From NCBI GenBank assembly GCA_020541285.1, contig CP047043.1, positions 248,001-312,000 of the forward strand: DNA of 64,000 bases, in the 5' to 3' direction. Positions within the stretch are counted from its first letter, which is position 1; every line of letters starts with the position of its first letter. A model generated the notes under the pieces. It did not search any database, was not told the DNA's origin, and saw nothing but the letters and a program-made list of their open reading frames with translations. This DNA comes from Candidatus Gillettellia adelgis. Its GTDB lineage: Bacteria; Pseudomonadota; Gammaproteobacteria; Enterobacterales; Enterobacteriaceae. Below, piece by piece: positions 1 to 11,926 of this stretch. The position numbers and the translations under genes were made by a program.

Positions 1-111
1 TGGAAATGCAGTGCCGTTTTGACGTAGGTGATTCAGTTTATCACGGCGAGATTGCAACTCATGATTAAGATTTGTCATCTGATCGATGCATTTTGATGGT
101 TGCTGAGACAT
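1..111 (-). CDS. lysS: Lysyl-tRNA synthetase, N-terminal fragment (runs off the left edge)
   Basis: This is the first 37 codons of class II lysyl-tRNA synthetase, which charges tRNA-Lys in the cytoplasm. The reading frame begins MSQQPSKCIDQMTNLNHEL and continues through an S-R-R-D-K-L-x-x-L-R segment that lines up with the start of E. coli LysS (LNNELKTRREKLANLREQG). It then leaves the window still open. An AAAGGA ribosome binding site precedes the ATG. The gene follows prfB on the same strand with an 11-base gap, as in the E. coli prfB-lysS operon, so the two are probably cotranscribed. Only the N-terminus is visible, so intactness of the catalytic domain cannot be judged. Confidence 0.85.
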   Translation of the reverse strand, partial: MSQQPSKCIDQMTNLNHELQSRRDKLNHLRQNGTAFP

Positions 112-121
112 TTTTGTTCCT

Positions 122-1220
122 TTATAATCCCGCTTTCAAGCTTGCTGCGATAAATTTATTCAGATTACCATCTAGTACAGCTTGTGTATTGCGTGTTGTA
201 ATGTTTGTTCGCAAATCTTTAATATGTGGATCATCTAGCACGTAAGAACGAATTTGACTACCCCAACTAATATTAGATTTTTTATCTTCTATTCTTTGTT
301 TGTTGATATTTTTCTTGCGTATCTCAAGATCGTATAGTTTAGCGCGCAATTGTTTAAATGCTTGATCTTTGTTTTTATGTTGAGAACGGTCAGTTTGACA
401 CTGTGCTACAATATTAGTAGGAAGATGAGTAATACGGACGGCTGATTCAGTTTTATTGACATGCTGACCACCTGCGCCAGAGGAGCGGTAAACATCAATG
501 CGAAGATCCGCCGCGTTAATTGCAATATCGATATCATCGTCTACTTCCTGGTAGATAAATACCGAGCTGAATGAGGTGTGACGACGTCGATCTGCGTCAA
601 AAGGGCTTTTACGAACTAGACGATGCACGCCAGTTTCAGTACGCAACCAACCAAATGCGTAGTTACCAATGATTTTGGTTGTAACAGATTTGATCCCCGC
701 AATATCGCCATTGGATTTTTCTATCACTTCGGTCTTAAAATCTTGAGATTCTGCCCATCGTAGATACATACGTAACAACATATTAGTCCAATCCTGTGCT
801 TCAGTGCCACCCGAACCAGCTTGAATGTCTAGGTAGCAGTTAGCACTATCGTTTTCACCTGAAAACATACGTTGAAATTCTAATTGCTCCAGCTTATATA
901 CTAGTTTATTCAGATCGGTAGAAACTTCCTTTAAGGTTTCTATATTGCTTTCCTCTAGCGCTAATGCTAATAGAACACTAACGTCTTCTCGGTCCTGTAC
1001 TAATGTGTCCACAGTTTTTATGATAGTTGCTAATTCTGCACGTTCTTTACTCAGTGCTTTTGCGTGATTTGGTTTATTCCAAACCTTAGGTCGCTCTAAC
1101 TCAGCATGAACTTCTTCCAGACGTTCCTTCTTAGATTCATAGTTAAAGATACCTCTTAAGCATGTTAGTGCGCTTAGATAAATCTTGAATGCAGTTTTTT
1201 AACGGATTAGTTTCAAACAT
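122..1220 (-). CDS. prfB: Peptide chain release factor 2, needs +1 programmed frameshift
   Basis: RF2 releases the finished peptide at UGA and UAA. The gene is split as in E. coli. A 25-codon leader frame starts at ATG 1220-1218 ([20 protein letters not shown]) and ends at an in-frame stop at 1145-1143. A +1 shift after the CUU codon then gives [11 protein letters not shown] and the rest of the protein. The total is 365 residues, the E. coli length. The stop-recognition tripeptide SPF and the catalytic GGQ (SGAGGQHVN) are present. The position equivalent to E. coli K-12 Thr246 is Ala (NIVAQCQ), the form usual outside K-12. The unusual point is that the frameshift-site stop is UAA, not UGA. 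No other stop interrupts either frame, so this is a working frameshift gene and not a pseudogene. Confidence 0.93.
1142..1157 (-). promoter_or_regulatory. prfB programmed +1 frameshift site with UAA stop
   Basis: On the minus strand the codons read CUU AAG AGG UAU CUU UAA C. E. coli has CUU AGG GGG UAU CUU UGA C. The slippery CUU U and the spacing are kept. The internal Shine-Dalgarno-like element is weaker (AAGAGG for AGGGGG). In E. coli, slow reading of UGA by RF2 promotes the shift, giving autoregulation. With UAA, RF1 can also terminate here. The same G-to-A change turns the first codon after the shift from GAC (Asp) to AAC (Asn). Confidence 0.85.
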
Positions 1221-4200
1221 GATTGTGTGTTCTTTTGTATTGTTATTGTGGATAACAAATGCTAAATTAATTGATGATTTTAACTGATTTTATTATCAGT
1301 TTGTAGTTAATTAGTTAATTTTTGATAGTGAAGATAATATAAGGTGCATCTTACTCAAATCTTTGTTATGATCAGAAAATTCATATAATTACAGATGTTA
1401 TACCAATCACTATGTATTATGGCTATAAAAACTCATTGATATAGATTGTATCGATTATCTACATTTTGTAAAGTCATCTCTCTAACAATCAAGTCGTTTT
1501 GTTTAATAATAGAGTAGTATGTATTTAAGTCGATATGTTTAGTTGTCATTTACTATCGAGTCACTGCGTAAGCAGCTTGGAATACTGCTAACTCGGCAGC
1601 CATTGCTGCAGCGGATAACTTGAATACACACTTGACTATAGAAATACTTCGCCCTAAGATCATCATATCCACTTTACTATTATTAGCGATAGCTACAATC
1701 TAGCAATGTAGTATTAGAATACATAAGTTTATCGGTACTTCTATCGTGATAGTGTATCTGTGTTATTCTATTAAAGTTAGCGAAATTTTTTAAATTCATT
1801 TGTATTATGTAGTACCGCCACTGTACTGTATACCACTCAACATCGCGATTACATTAAGGAAATATATATCTAGTTATTTTAGAATTTCATATGTTTTATC
1901 TTAAAACTAAAATAATCGAGTCTTGCACGAGTTATATCCTGTACGCCACTTGGAAAGACTAGGTAGTGTGGAAAGAGCTATCAGGTAAGAGAAACGCGAA
2001 GTATTTTTTTAGTTAATTGCATAGATTCAAGGTCTTACCTTATACCGTCTACAATTTTATCTCACCTTTAGCACAGCATATTAAGAATGCTCGTGAGTAT
2101 GTGCGTGTAGGTTTTGTAGTTACTTAAGTAATAGTGTTGTCCAACTAATATATCATCTAAGCGACTTACAAATTAACTAGTGTGCAAATGTTCCTGTTCA
2201 GTCACTGGTTACTAGTTACAACGCATTAAAGGTTAGCTACTTAAAACAACTAGTACACACTCGTCGGTATTGATTATGATGCGCTGCATTCCATTATAAA
2301 TCATAATGTGATTGAGTATTTAGCAATACTATATCAATGACCGCAACAAACATTGCTAGATTTAATAGTTTTAATAGATTAGGTGTTACTATTATGCACC
2401 GTATAAACTGCTTACCATGACATAGTTGGGAATATAGCACTAGTATTAAAGAAACTATTATTTAATCTAATCCGAGAGTAAAAGTAGTATTTACAAGTGT
2501 GCAGAATAGGCTAATAATTTCTTTTATTACTGGCAAACGTAATACTCGACATGATACTGAATTACAATATTCACATATTATTGGCACATCAATATTAAAC
2601 ATTAGCAAAAGAAACACCGTTATAGGTAGTGAGGCGTAATTCAGTACTCTATGTGATTGTTTGTGTTGTTATTTTAAATTTTAAATCGTCACTGTCGTTT
2701 AAATGCTATCGTCTCAGTTTATGAATGTGATTACTAATATTTAAGTAATACTTAAATTATGAGTACAATTTTTTTGGAATTGATACTAAGCATTGTCAAT
2801 GCATATTAAAAAGCTTGTCTTACTGAACTCTTGCTATTAGTAAAGTAAGATGTCCGGACTCCTAGGTGTAGTACTTCTTAATCTTAAGCGCCACATAACA
2901 TATTAAAAACAGCGAAGATATGAAGGTTAGTTAATAGCAGTAATCATGTACTACCAGTTGGTGATAAAGTTGTATGGTTAGATTCTCTAATCATATAGTC
3001 TATCTTCAGTAACTATCAGATTGACTACTGGCATTGTAGTGATCGCTTTGAGTGATTAATAGTTTGGGGATGAAGATGCTAATTTCTAGAATGATTTTTG
3101 GAGACACTGTATTCCCTGTGATTATGTTATCCAAAACTTTTACCTTGTGGGCAGTATACGAATTCAATAGTATGTGTTTCGCTTTATGGCTACTAAAGCC
3201 TCACTTAACGTGATTTACTAGATAGTACACTGTAATAGCTATATAATTAGTTTGATAAATCTATGGATGTGGCTTGCACTAATAACTATAAGCAATACCA
3301 GTAAATGCGATAATAAATTATTTTTGTAATCTTTATAAAGAATCATTTTATTTTTTAATCAATTGTAGTTTTAATAATTACTAATTTCTACTATCGGTAA
3401 GGAGTATGATGTGTATCACTGATCTCATATACTAGTCTAGTAAGATACTAGCTACTGTTAGATGCGTATAGCTTAATAATGTTAGTGATTACAGTTTTAA
3501 ACGTTTGATAAGTAAAGACTGTATATGAGTCTTGTGATGATTAATACTATCGAGCAATTTTATAATTTCTGTAATATCGGTATATTGGTATATACTACGA
3601 TTTTTACCAAAGCTACCAGTAACGATAGTAACATAAAGCTTTTATTTTTTAATATGTTTGTTATGGCATTTTAAGTATGTAAATGATCTGATTAATTTAT
3701 ATGCGCTTGCTGTTTTGAATTAAAGATTTATTATCTATCCGTGTTGACCTACCATACTTACAGGCGTATCTATTGGGGATCATGAGTGTTACAGGGCTTT
3801 TATAACTTGCGTTATGTTAAAATGTATGCTTTTTGTTATCTTTAGAATTTAAGATGCTTAGTAGCATGCTTTCTTTATATTAGATACTTTATGATATTTT
3901 ATAGCTTTTAGTATAGTGTTCAGTGGTTTTGTCGTGCTTTAACGATAAATTTTCTTGATAACAATATTATGTTCTTTACGCCATTATATCACAGAGATCA
4001 ATTTCATAACGTAGTGTATAAACGTAAAAAATACACCTTAACGCACGTGAAATAATGACTCGTCACTATACGATCAAAGATAGTAAAGTCTAACATCTAG
4101 TGTTAGAAAAGCCTAGAAAGTTATATGATAATGTAGCTCTAGCGTAAAGTTAATAAACGTACTGCCTGATGTTTCATCAAGTCACAGTAATTATAGAGCT

Positions 4201-6922
4201 GTCAGTAATCTAAGGTAGTAAATATGTTTATGTAGAGGGATACTAAAATTAGTTATCTATCTTTTAATAGATTTTAGCATACTTGTATGCATTATTAATT
4301 AGTAACACAGCATATCTTTTAGTGCTCACTAAAATTACTAAAATTATAAAATTTAAAAGAAATACATGTATCGTATGTTTAAGATTTGACTAGCAACTTG
4401 AATTAGAGGATTTCAGTTCTTTAAAACCGATGGATTATTTGATTGCGACTTTTGTAAAAGTTACTAAAAAACAAATATTAGCACTCTAATAAGAAGATAT
4501 TTACTGTTATTCTTAATTCAAAAAAGTAGATTTTTCGTTTAATGAACACGCAATGTCTGTATAAGGAGCTCAAGTTATAAACATCAACTTTTAGTTATAA
4601 GTTATTTATGTAGTATGACGACTATATAAATAGTAAAAGGAAATATTAATAAGTATATTTATTAAATATATTATGCCTTTTAAGGCTATAAAAGTGCATA
4701 AAATATATTAACAATAAATAATAAAATTATAAGAAAAAATTATCTCTATAAGATTGATATACTGCTATGGTTTCCATAGTTAATAAAATTAGTATTTAAT
4801 ATACAGTCGTCGCATTATGTAATATATGTTACATGTGTCCTAAGATTGCACTATTGTTAATGTTATGCTTAGTTTGATAAATTGTATACTTAGTGTGGTG
4901 TTTAATATGCTGAAATGAAGAAAATACATTTGCAGAAATAGCTATTGTATTGCAAATAAGCTATCTTTTATTGTAATATATGCTTATATGTTATAATAAG
5001 TCGTTGCTTACGTAGTGGTTATTAAAAGATAATACTTGCTGCTTCTAAAATACCTAATTAATTAATAATAAATGCAAAGAACATCAGAACTTTACAGTTT
5101 TTAAGCGTCATAATTATGTAATAAATCAGGTCTATTGTGGAGGTGTTATTATTCTTCGAATAGATAAGTGTATCACTGAACTGATGGTGGTGTTTGATTT
5201 TTTTACCAAAATGTTAAATTATACTACTGTGATAGTAGTAGACTTGGCGCACATGTTATTCTTACGGCAAATAGTTTAATAACTTTAACATCAGTTTAAC
5301 GGTAAAATGCAATTGTCGTGATTAAGATGGTGTTTCATCTGATGAACTTACATACTATATTCTCTGATACTTAGAGAGTTACATGTATTTTAGCAATTGT
5401 TTTACTGAGTTTTATCATTGCACATAGTAATAGTAATATGTTTTGATGAAATATTTATAGAAATAAAGGCTACACTTATTCTTAGTTTGTTTTGTACCAT
5501 ATTATATAATTTATCTAGCAAAAATATATTTGTTCTTATAGGAAGACAAAGAATTGTTCGTAGTATGTATTACTATTGTCTACTTGCTACCACTAACATT
5601 GAGTAATTATCTACTTTTATCAAAAGTAATCTGTATTGTCTGTAGATTGTAAGGTTAAATGTGCTTAATGTAAAGAAAATAAACGGTATTATCTTTATTA
5701 AGTGTTGTATATTTATAAATTACTATAGCTACAAAAGTAGTATGTAAATGTAACACATCAATATGATATTTAGAGAGGTATCACTATTAGTGCGACCTGT
5801 TATGTAAGGTTTTCTGGCAGGTGTTAAGTTGTATGTTAGTTGTACTCTTATTTAGTATGAAAATGGCCAATCAACAGAGATATTACTTAACCTCGCTGGA
5901 TTCGTATGATAGCGTCTGTAAATGTTTAAAACACCCAATGTGTTTATATGCGATAAAGCAGTCGGTTTTATATAACTAAAAGATTGAGCTGTAGGAATGA
6001 GTTCGACAGAGTTAGCATAGTATAGGGGTATTTAGTTCTCATTAATTATCTATAATGCTCTATTTATCATCTACTTAAGCACAGAAGCATTATCTGTAAG
6101 ATAATGCCATAGTTCTGCAATTTTTATTAAATTTATTTAGTTGTTAGAGCTTTCTTTAGAAGGATTTTAAATTACTAAAATGCAGATATTCGTTAATTTA
6201 TTAATGTACCATATTTGTATAACTATAAAGCGTTAGCCATTATATGTACATCGTTTTCTTAGATATGTTATAAAATAGATATTATACGATTATATTTGTT
6301 GATATACCATCCTCTTTAATAAAAGATTGGGTGTTTTGATTTATTCTACAGTGCATATAACTTGCATACTCATGGGATAGATACTAAGAGTAAAATAATC
6401 AATATTTCTCTTATGAAGGTGTATACTACTTAAATATATTGGAAGTGCTATGGTGTTATTGCGGCATGTAAGTCATGAAGTAATAAGTAAATTATAAGAT
6501 TAAATTTAATAGAGCAACTCTCTAGGATTCTGAAAACAAAAAATGATAGAATAACAGAATTTACTAAGGTGATATCTTTAATATTTAACGATATTACTCA
6601 ATGATATGATATGAATATCATAAAAGTTTAACGTTTACTCAATAAGAAGAACTGAGCTAGTAAAAGTTAAGTGAAGTGGTTAACATGAATCAACTATGAT
6701 ATTCAAGTATGAAAGATATTTACAATAAACATACCACGTATCACTCCATATTTTATAGTGTTTTCGAAAATGTAAGCACAAATAGCAGCCTGAAATCTCT
6801 CTGTCCTTTATTAATATATTTAAATATACCGTAGATTATCTCAACAGCACAGAGTAGTCATTCTAGATAATTCACAGCTTACTAGAATAAGCGCCGTCCT
6901 AATCAATGTGCAGGCACTAACT
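1221..6922. other. 5.7 kb eroded stretch, former recJ-dsbC-xerD-fldB-ygfX-sdhE interval
   Basis: No intact gene is visible on either strand. In E. coli the interval between prfB and ygfZ holds recJ, dsbC, xerD, fldB, ygfX and sdhE and spans about 5 kb, so the length here is close to that of the ancestral interval although the genes have decayed. Only one remnant, of recJ, could be picked out by eye near 1553-1666. The longest open frame elsewhere (5418-5606, 62 codons) has no recognisable similarity and is of a length expected by chance. Confidence 0.65.
1553..1666 (-). pseudogene. recJ: Probable recJ remnant (single-strand exonuclease)
   Basis: A short minus-strand frame ending at a TAG (1555-1553) contains G-R-S-I at about 1643-1654 and then A-A-A-M-A-A-E-L-A-V-F at about 1590-1610. 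E. coli RecJ has the segments GSGRSIQ and, further on, KFGGHAMAAGLSL in the same order. The spacing here is about 17 residues shorter, consistent with a deletion. The strand is right, and recJ lies directly upstream of prfB in E. coli. The DHH motifs and the remainder of the gene are not recognisable. The call rests on two short matches plus synteny, so it is tentative. Confidence 0.4.
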
Positions 6923-7909
6923 ATGACCAATAATATTTCATTTTCACCACGTCAGCCTTATGCCTCTGCGCATTTAACGTTGACATTAATCTCATTAGAA
7001 GATTGGGCGTTAGTAACGCTACATGGTCCGGATACACAAAAATACCTGCAGGGTCAAATAACAATAGACATTACTAGGTTAGCTGTTGATCAACACGTAC
7101 TGTGTGGTCATTGCAATGCTGCAGGGAAAATGTGGAGTAACTTACGTGTGTTTCATTATCGAGAAGGTTATGCTTATATATTGCGCCGTAGCGTGCTCAC
7201 GAGTCAACTAACTAACATTAAGAAATACGCAGTATTCTCTAGTGTTGTTATTGCTGTTGACAATGATCGAGTATTGCTCGGTATCGCTGGTTTTAATGCT
7301 CGCGAATTTTTAGCCAGTATCTTTGTGACTCTTCCAGATAATGCACACCAAATAATACAAGAAGATGATGTTACTTTATTGCATTTTTCTGAACCAGCTG
7401 AGCGTTTCTTGCTGATTACGACTACTATCACTGCTGAGAAGTTAGTAACAAAAATGCATAATCAGACTGATCTGAATAACAGTCGTCAGTGGCTAGTATT
7501 GGATATCGAGGCTGGTTACCCAATTATTGATATTGCTAATAGTTTGCAGTTAATTCCTCAGGCTACTAATCTACAAGCCTTACACGGTATTAGTTTTAAA
7601 AAAGGTTGCTATATAGGCCAGGAAATGATAGCACGTGCTAAGTTTCGTGGTACTAATCAACGTGCACTGTATTTGCTAGAAGGTAAGGCAAGTCGTGTAC
7701 CTCAGATAGCAGAAGATGTAGAACTACAATTAGGTGAACATTGGCGGCGTACCGGAACAGTGTTGGCTGCTAGTATGTTGGCCAATGATATGTTATGGGT
7801 ACAGGTAGTTATGCATAAAAAACTCAATACTAATAGCAAATTACGAATACGTGCTGACGCCACTAGTCATTTGACAATTAAGCCATTACCCTATATGCTA
7901 GATTCATAG
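6923..7909 (+). CDS. ygfZ: Folate-binding Fe-S maintenance protein YgfZ
   Basis: YgfZ is a GcvT-like tetrahydrofolate-binding protein that supports assembly or repair of certain Fe-S enzymes such as MiaB. The frame gives 328 residues, against 326 in E. coli, aligned end to end. The family signature KGCYxGQE is present ([19 protein letters not shown]) with the key Cys at residue 229. An in-frame GTG lies 15 bases upstream at 6908. The ATG at 6923 is preferred because its product ([15 protein letters not shown]) matches the family N-terminus. No strong Shine-Dalgarno is visible. E. coli neighbours upstream (sdhE, ygfX, fldB) are absent here. The gene stands alone between two long gaps, so it must have its own promoter or rely on read-through. 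Confidence 0.93.
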   Translation: MTNNISFSPRQPYASAHLTLTLISLEDWALVTLHGPDTQKYLQGQITIDITRLAVDQHVLCGHCNAAGKMWSNLRVFHYREGYAYILRRSVLTSQLTNIKKYAVFSSVVIAVDNDRVLLGIAGFNAREFLASIFVTLPDNAHQIIQEDDVTLLHFSEPAERFLLITTTITAEKLVTKMHNQTDLNNSRQWLVLDIEAGYPIIDIANSLQLIPQATNLQALHGISFKKGCYIGQEMIARAKFRGTNQRALYLLEGKASRVPQIAEDVELQLGEHWRRTGTVLAASMLANDMLWVQVVMHKKLNTNSKLRIRADATSHLTIKPLPYMLDS

Positions 7910-8009
7910 CTGTTAGCATTAGCATGCTGTACCCTATTATATAATGCTTAAGCAATAATATATTATACGATGAAAGCCATTATCAGCCTGTGATAAGATG
8001 CTATCTTAA

Positions 8010-8043
8010 GCAATGATTACAGTATTCTTCTTGTAATCATTGC
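8010..8043. repeat. Perfect 12-base inverted repeat downstream of ygfZ
   Basis: Arms 8010-8021 (GCAATGATTACA) and 8032-8043 are exact reverse complements separated by 10 bases, about 100 bases after the ygfZ stop. No T-run follows on either strand, so it is not a standard intrinsic terminator. It could be a degraded terminator or an RNA-stabilising 3' hairpin. In DNA this A+T-rich, one such match in a window of this size is not far from chance. Confidence 0.5.
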
Positions 8044-9278
8044 AATACTCATATCGTATAAACAGTTTAAATAACATGATTGTAACATTCTCGTGCACTT
8101 CAGACAGATAGTAACTTGTGCATGCTTCTCTTGCAGATATCTTGGTAAGAAAAAATATGATTGCATACAGATCTCTCAACGTACTATAAAGACGTAGCTT
8201 AAATATCATAGCTAACAGCGTACGTCGTTATAAGATTTGGCGCATCAACATAGCAGAAAGCATATAAATCATAGCAATCTAAAAGTTCTTACGCACGAGA
8301 GCTAGCAGCGACTTAGGTGCACTAGAGATTGCAAAATTGTTGATTTATCTTATGGATAAGGCTGCTGTCACTTAGGTAAATCATGAGTCAGATAATCAAT
8401 GAGAAATAAATATCCCTATACTATTTAAATTCTGCCTCACTTATGTCTGCAGCACAATTATTTCAGTTATATAAAACCGACTATTTCTTATGGTGATGCA
8501 TGATATTTCACTTCATAATACAGTACGTGTGTGTTACGATTCTATAGTAACACATATCAATCCTCCTGATTGACTCAAAGATTCTTTTGGTATCTCGTGC
8601 TAAGTGACACTTAAGTGGGGTTTAATGCATTTATATTGTACATTTAGGTGTTTTCTATAAAAAGAATAAGTATAATTTTGAAATTGTTTAAGATTACTAT
8701 GCAGTAACAGTGTAGTAATTCATAACTATTATTTCTTTGATATTAGCGTGAGCGCTATTTTAGTACATTATATGTTATTACAATTCTGTATGATCGATCT
8801 CTATACTATAGGCGTCGTGTGTTGAGTAGTATGATCAGTGCAATAATACTCGGAACTTTCGTTTTGAAAATTCTATTGTGATACTTGAAAAATTATAGTA
8901 AACTTACAACTGCAATGCTTAGTAGAAAAATGTACCGAGCGTATCAGTGCAGCATCGTGTTAATACATTTACTATCGTGTGTTAACTATTGTTGCTTCGA
9001 TATCTTCTGCTTCTTGTTGTTCTTGAATAGATAGTTTGGTATTAGTTGTTGTGTTTTTTGAGACTATACTGAATATCAAATGTCATTTTGATATTAGTCA
9101 TGGCATTATCTCTGCTCAGTATCTTTATGGTTACTTTGATGTTTTGCAGTAATAGTTTGTATGGCGTAATTTTTCATGTAACTATCATTGATTGCCTCAC
9201 TAAAATAAATAGTAAATAGCTCTTATAGAATAAATTCTATTCCACATTTATTGTTCCACTTAAACTCGTAATAAATAC

Positions 9279-9316
9279 AAGGTATTATCTTGCGGTAAAG
9301 GTATTGTCTTGCAGTA
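9279..9316. repeat. Two abutting 19-base direct repeats, two mismatches
   Basis: Copy 1 (9279-9297) reads AAGGTATTATCTTGCGGTA. Copy 2 (9298-9316) is identical except for two transitions. They abut exactly. This looks like a replication-slippage duplication in non-coding DNA that has begun to diverge. Confidence 0.7.
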
Positions 9317-10184
9317 GTAAATATCATGTCTTATACGTAAAGTGTACAATGTAAAAAATTACTGTGCTATTAAGATAGATCTTACGGAGCGGTTTTAAGA
9401 ATGGACAAAAAATTATCGTGTGATATTAGTAATTGTATTATTATATTAGAGATATATCTACTACTATAATAGTAGACAAGAGATATTATAATGGTCTAGT
9501 TAATACGTGAAATCCTGCTTTGGTCACGCAATAAAACTAGCACATAAAACCTAGACAGTAAGAAACAGTTCATGACAAGCTAGAAGCGCGATGTTCATCA
9601 TGACTGATACTTTCATAGTATTAATTATGACGATCAGTTCTAAAGAAAAGAGTAAATTCGGTCTAGTATTGTTATAATATTGATATGTTAATGTTTGGAA
9701 GCAAGTTTATTTAGAGAGAGTATTCTATTTATTCATCTATAAGTTAAAAAATTTTTAAAAACTTTATAGTAAATAATAATGTATACTAACATCATTGTCT
9801 CCATCTATAATAAAATCTTCTATAAACTCACAACATACTAGAGTAGAAAATATATTTGCATTATTTAGAGGCACTAAACGACAAGATATATTGGTATTAT
9901 CTCATTTTAATTATTAGTTTTTCTGGATTACCTGAATTATTAACTTTTATGCGTTACTAGAAATTAATTAATTAGATTGTTAAATTTCATTTGTAACCTT
10001 GTATAGGTTTGTTCGAATGCTTTTACACAGCATGACAATACTATTACGCTCTGATTAGAATGTTAAGTAAACAAATAGCACCGAGCAAAATAGAATAGTT
10101 GGTTATTGTGAACACGAAATCACAATCGAATCAAGCTACAATAGAACATTTGTAGCATATTTTTTTTAGTCTAAGAGAGTTGCT

Positions 10185-11831
10185 ATGAAAAATATTAATC
10201 CAACTCATACTGCTGCTTGGCAAGCTTTGCAACAGCATTTTTTACAAATGAAAAACATTCATATTTCCGATTTATTTTCACAAGATACTGACCGTTGCTC
10301 AAAATTTTCTGTCATTTTTAAAGATCAAATGTTAGTAGATTACTCCAAAAATCGTATTACTACAGAAACATTAAGAAAACTACAGGCGCTAGCGCAGGAA
10401 ACTGATCTGCAGGGCGCAATCAGATCAATGTTTACTGGTGAAAAAATTAACCGCACTGAAGATCGAGCGGTATTACATATTGCTCTTCGAAACCGTAGTA
10501 ATAGTCCAATTTTTGTTGACGGAAAAAATGTTATGCCAGCAGTAAATGCGGTATTACTTAAGCTACAGCAATGTTGTACGCGGGTGATCACTGGCGATTG
10601 GAAAGGCTACAGTGGAAAACCTATTACTGATGTAGTAAACATCGGTATTGGTGGTTCTGATCTTGGCCCTTACATGGTTACTGAAGCATTACGGCCTTAT
10701 AAAAATCACTTAAATATGCACTTTGTATCTAATATTGATGGCACGCATATCACTGAAACATTAAGATTTTTAAACCCACAAACAACACTGTTCTTAGTAG
10801 CGTCTAAAACTTTTACTACTCAAGAAACCATGACAAATGCCAATAGTGCTCGAGATTGGCTATTAAATCATACTTCTAACGATAAAGATATAGAAAAACA
10901 TTTTATTGCACTTTCTACTAATAGCAGCGCAGTCATGAAGTTTGGCATTAATACTGACAATATGTTTGAATTTTGGGACTGGGTAGGCGGTCGTTACTCC
11001 TTGTGGTCGTCAATAGGTTTATCAATTGCTCTTTCAGTAGGTTATAAGAACTTTGAACAACTTCTCAGTGGCGCACATGAGATGGACAAGCATTTCATGG
11101 AAACTCCGTTAGAGAAAAATCTGCCAGTACTATTAGCACTTATTAGTATTTGGTATAGTAATTTTTTTGGTTCTGAAACAGAAGCTATTTTACCTTACGA
11201 TCAATACTTACACCGTTTTTCCGCTTATTTTCAACAAGGAAATATGGAGTCTAATGGTAAATACGTAGACAGAAACGGTCATCCAGTAAATTACCAGACT
11301 GGTCCAATCATCTGGGGAGAGCCAGGTACTAATGGTCAACATGCGTTTTACCAGCTCATTCATCAAGGAACGAAGTTGATTCCTTGTGATTTTATAGCTC
11401 CGGCGGTCAGTCTTAATCCATTAAATGACCATCATGATAAACTATTGTCACATTTCTTTGCCCAAACTGAAGCATTAGCTTTTGGAAAATCGTTAGAGAC
11501 AGTAGAAGCAGAATTGGTAGCTTCTGGAAAAAAGACAAAAGACATTAAATATATAGCGCCATTTAAAGTATTTGAGGGTAACCGACCAACTAACTCTATT
11601 CTCCTACGTGCAATTACTCCATTCAGCTTAGGCATACTGATCGCATTATACGAGCATAAGATTTTTGCTCAAGGTGCTATTCTAAATATTTTTAGTTTCG
11701 ATCAATGGGGTGTAGAGTTAGGAAAGAATTTAGCTAACAAAATATTGTTAGAACTAGCAGGCATTCAGCGGGTTAATAGCCATCATAGTTCAACAAATGC
11801 TTTGATTAATTGCTTTAAAGCATGGCGATAG
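10185..11831 (+). CDS. pgi: Glucose-6-phosphate isomerase
   Basis: Pgi interconverts glucose-6-phosphate and fructose-6-phosphate, the entry to glycolysis, in the cytoplasm. The 548-residue product starts [15 protein letters not shown], like E. coli (549 residues), and aligns over its whole length. It keeps the signature around [17 protein letters not shown], the catalytic Glu region [10 protein letters not shown], the His region [11 protein letters not shown] and the Lys region [10 protein letters not shown]. The start is fixed by N-terminal identity with E. coli; upstream are GAGAG-like bases. lysC follows on the same strand after a gap of under 100 bases. In E. coli the two are adjacent but divergent. 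Nothing suggests decay. Confidence 0.97.
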   Translation: MKNINPTHTAAWQALQQHFLQMKNIHISDLFSQDTDRCSKFSVIFKDQMLVDYSKNRITTETLRKLQALAQETDLQGAIRSMFTGEKINRTEDRAVLHIALRNRSNSPIFVDGKNVMPAVNAVLLKLQQCCTRVITGDWKGYSGKPITDVVNIGIGGSDLGPYMVTEALRPYKNHLNMHFVSNIDGTHITETLRFLNPQTTLFLVASKTFTTQETMTNANSARDWLLNHTSNDKDIEKHFIALSTNSSAVMKFGINTDNMFEFWDWVGGRYSLWSSIGLSIALSVGYKNFEQLLSGAHEMDKHFMETPLEKNLPVLLALISIWYSNFFGSETEAILPYDQYLHRFSAYFQQGNMESNGKYVDRNGHPVNYQTGPIIWGEPGTNGQHAFYQLIHQGTKLIPCDFIAPAVSLNPLNDHHDKLLSHFFAQTEALAFGKSLETVEAELVASGKKTKDIKYIAPFKVFEGNRPTNSILLRAITPFSLGILIALYEHKIFAQGAILNIFSFDQWGVELGKNLANKILLELAGIQRVNSHHSSTNALINCFKAWR

Positions 11832-11926
11832 TTATCCTTTAACTTATTCTACAACGGTGAGATGGGGTAGAAAGGTTTAAAAAACCACTACAGTCTGCAG
11901 ACAGTATCCCTGATATGAGACTTCAT

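Larger units (their letters stand above)
7910..10184. other. 2.3 kb non-coding stretch between ygfZ and pgi
   Basis: No gene or RNA is recognisable. It contains one long inverted repeat (8010-8043) and a 19-base tandem duplication (9279-9316). A 67-codon minus-strand frame at 8006-8209 has no family resemblance and overlaps the inverted repeat. ygfZ and pgi are not neighbours in E. coli, so a rearrangement junction probably lies here. Confidence 0.6.

Noticed and set aside
1013-1220. Reading prfB as a broken gene because of the in-frame stop
   Set aside because: The stop sits exactly at the known frameshift position, both frames are otherwise open, and the shifted product has the E. coli length of 365 residues.
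5418-5606. 62-codon plus-strand frame in the prfB-ygfZ gap
   Set aside because: Composition of a chance A+T-rich frame (Ile, Leu, Tyr), no motif, and no ribosome binding site.
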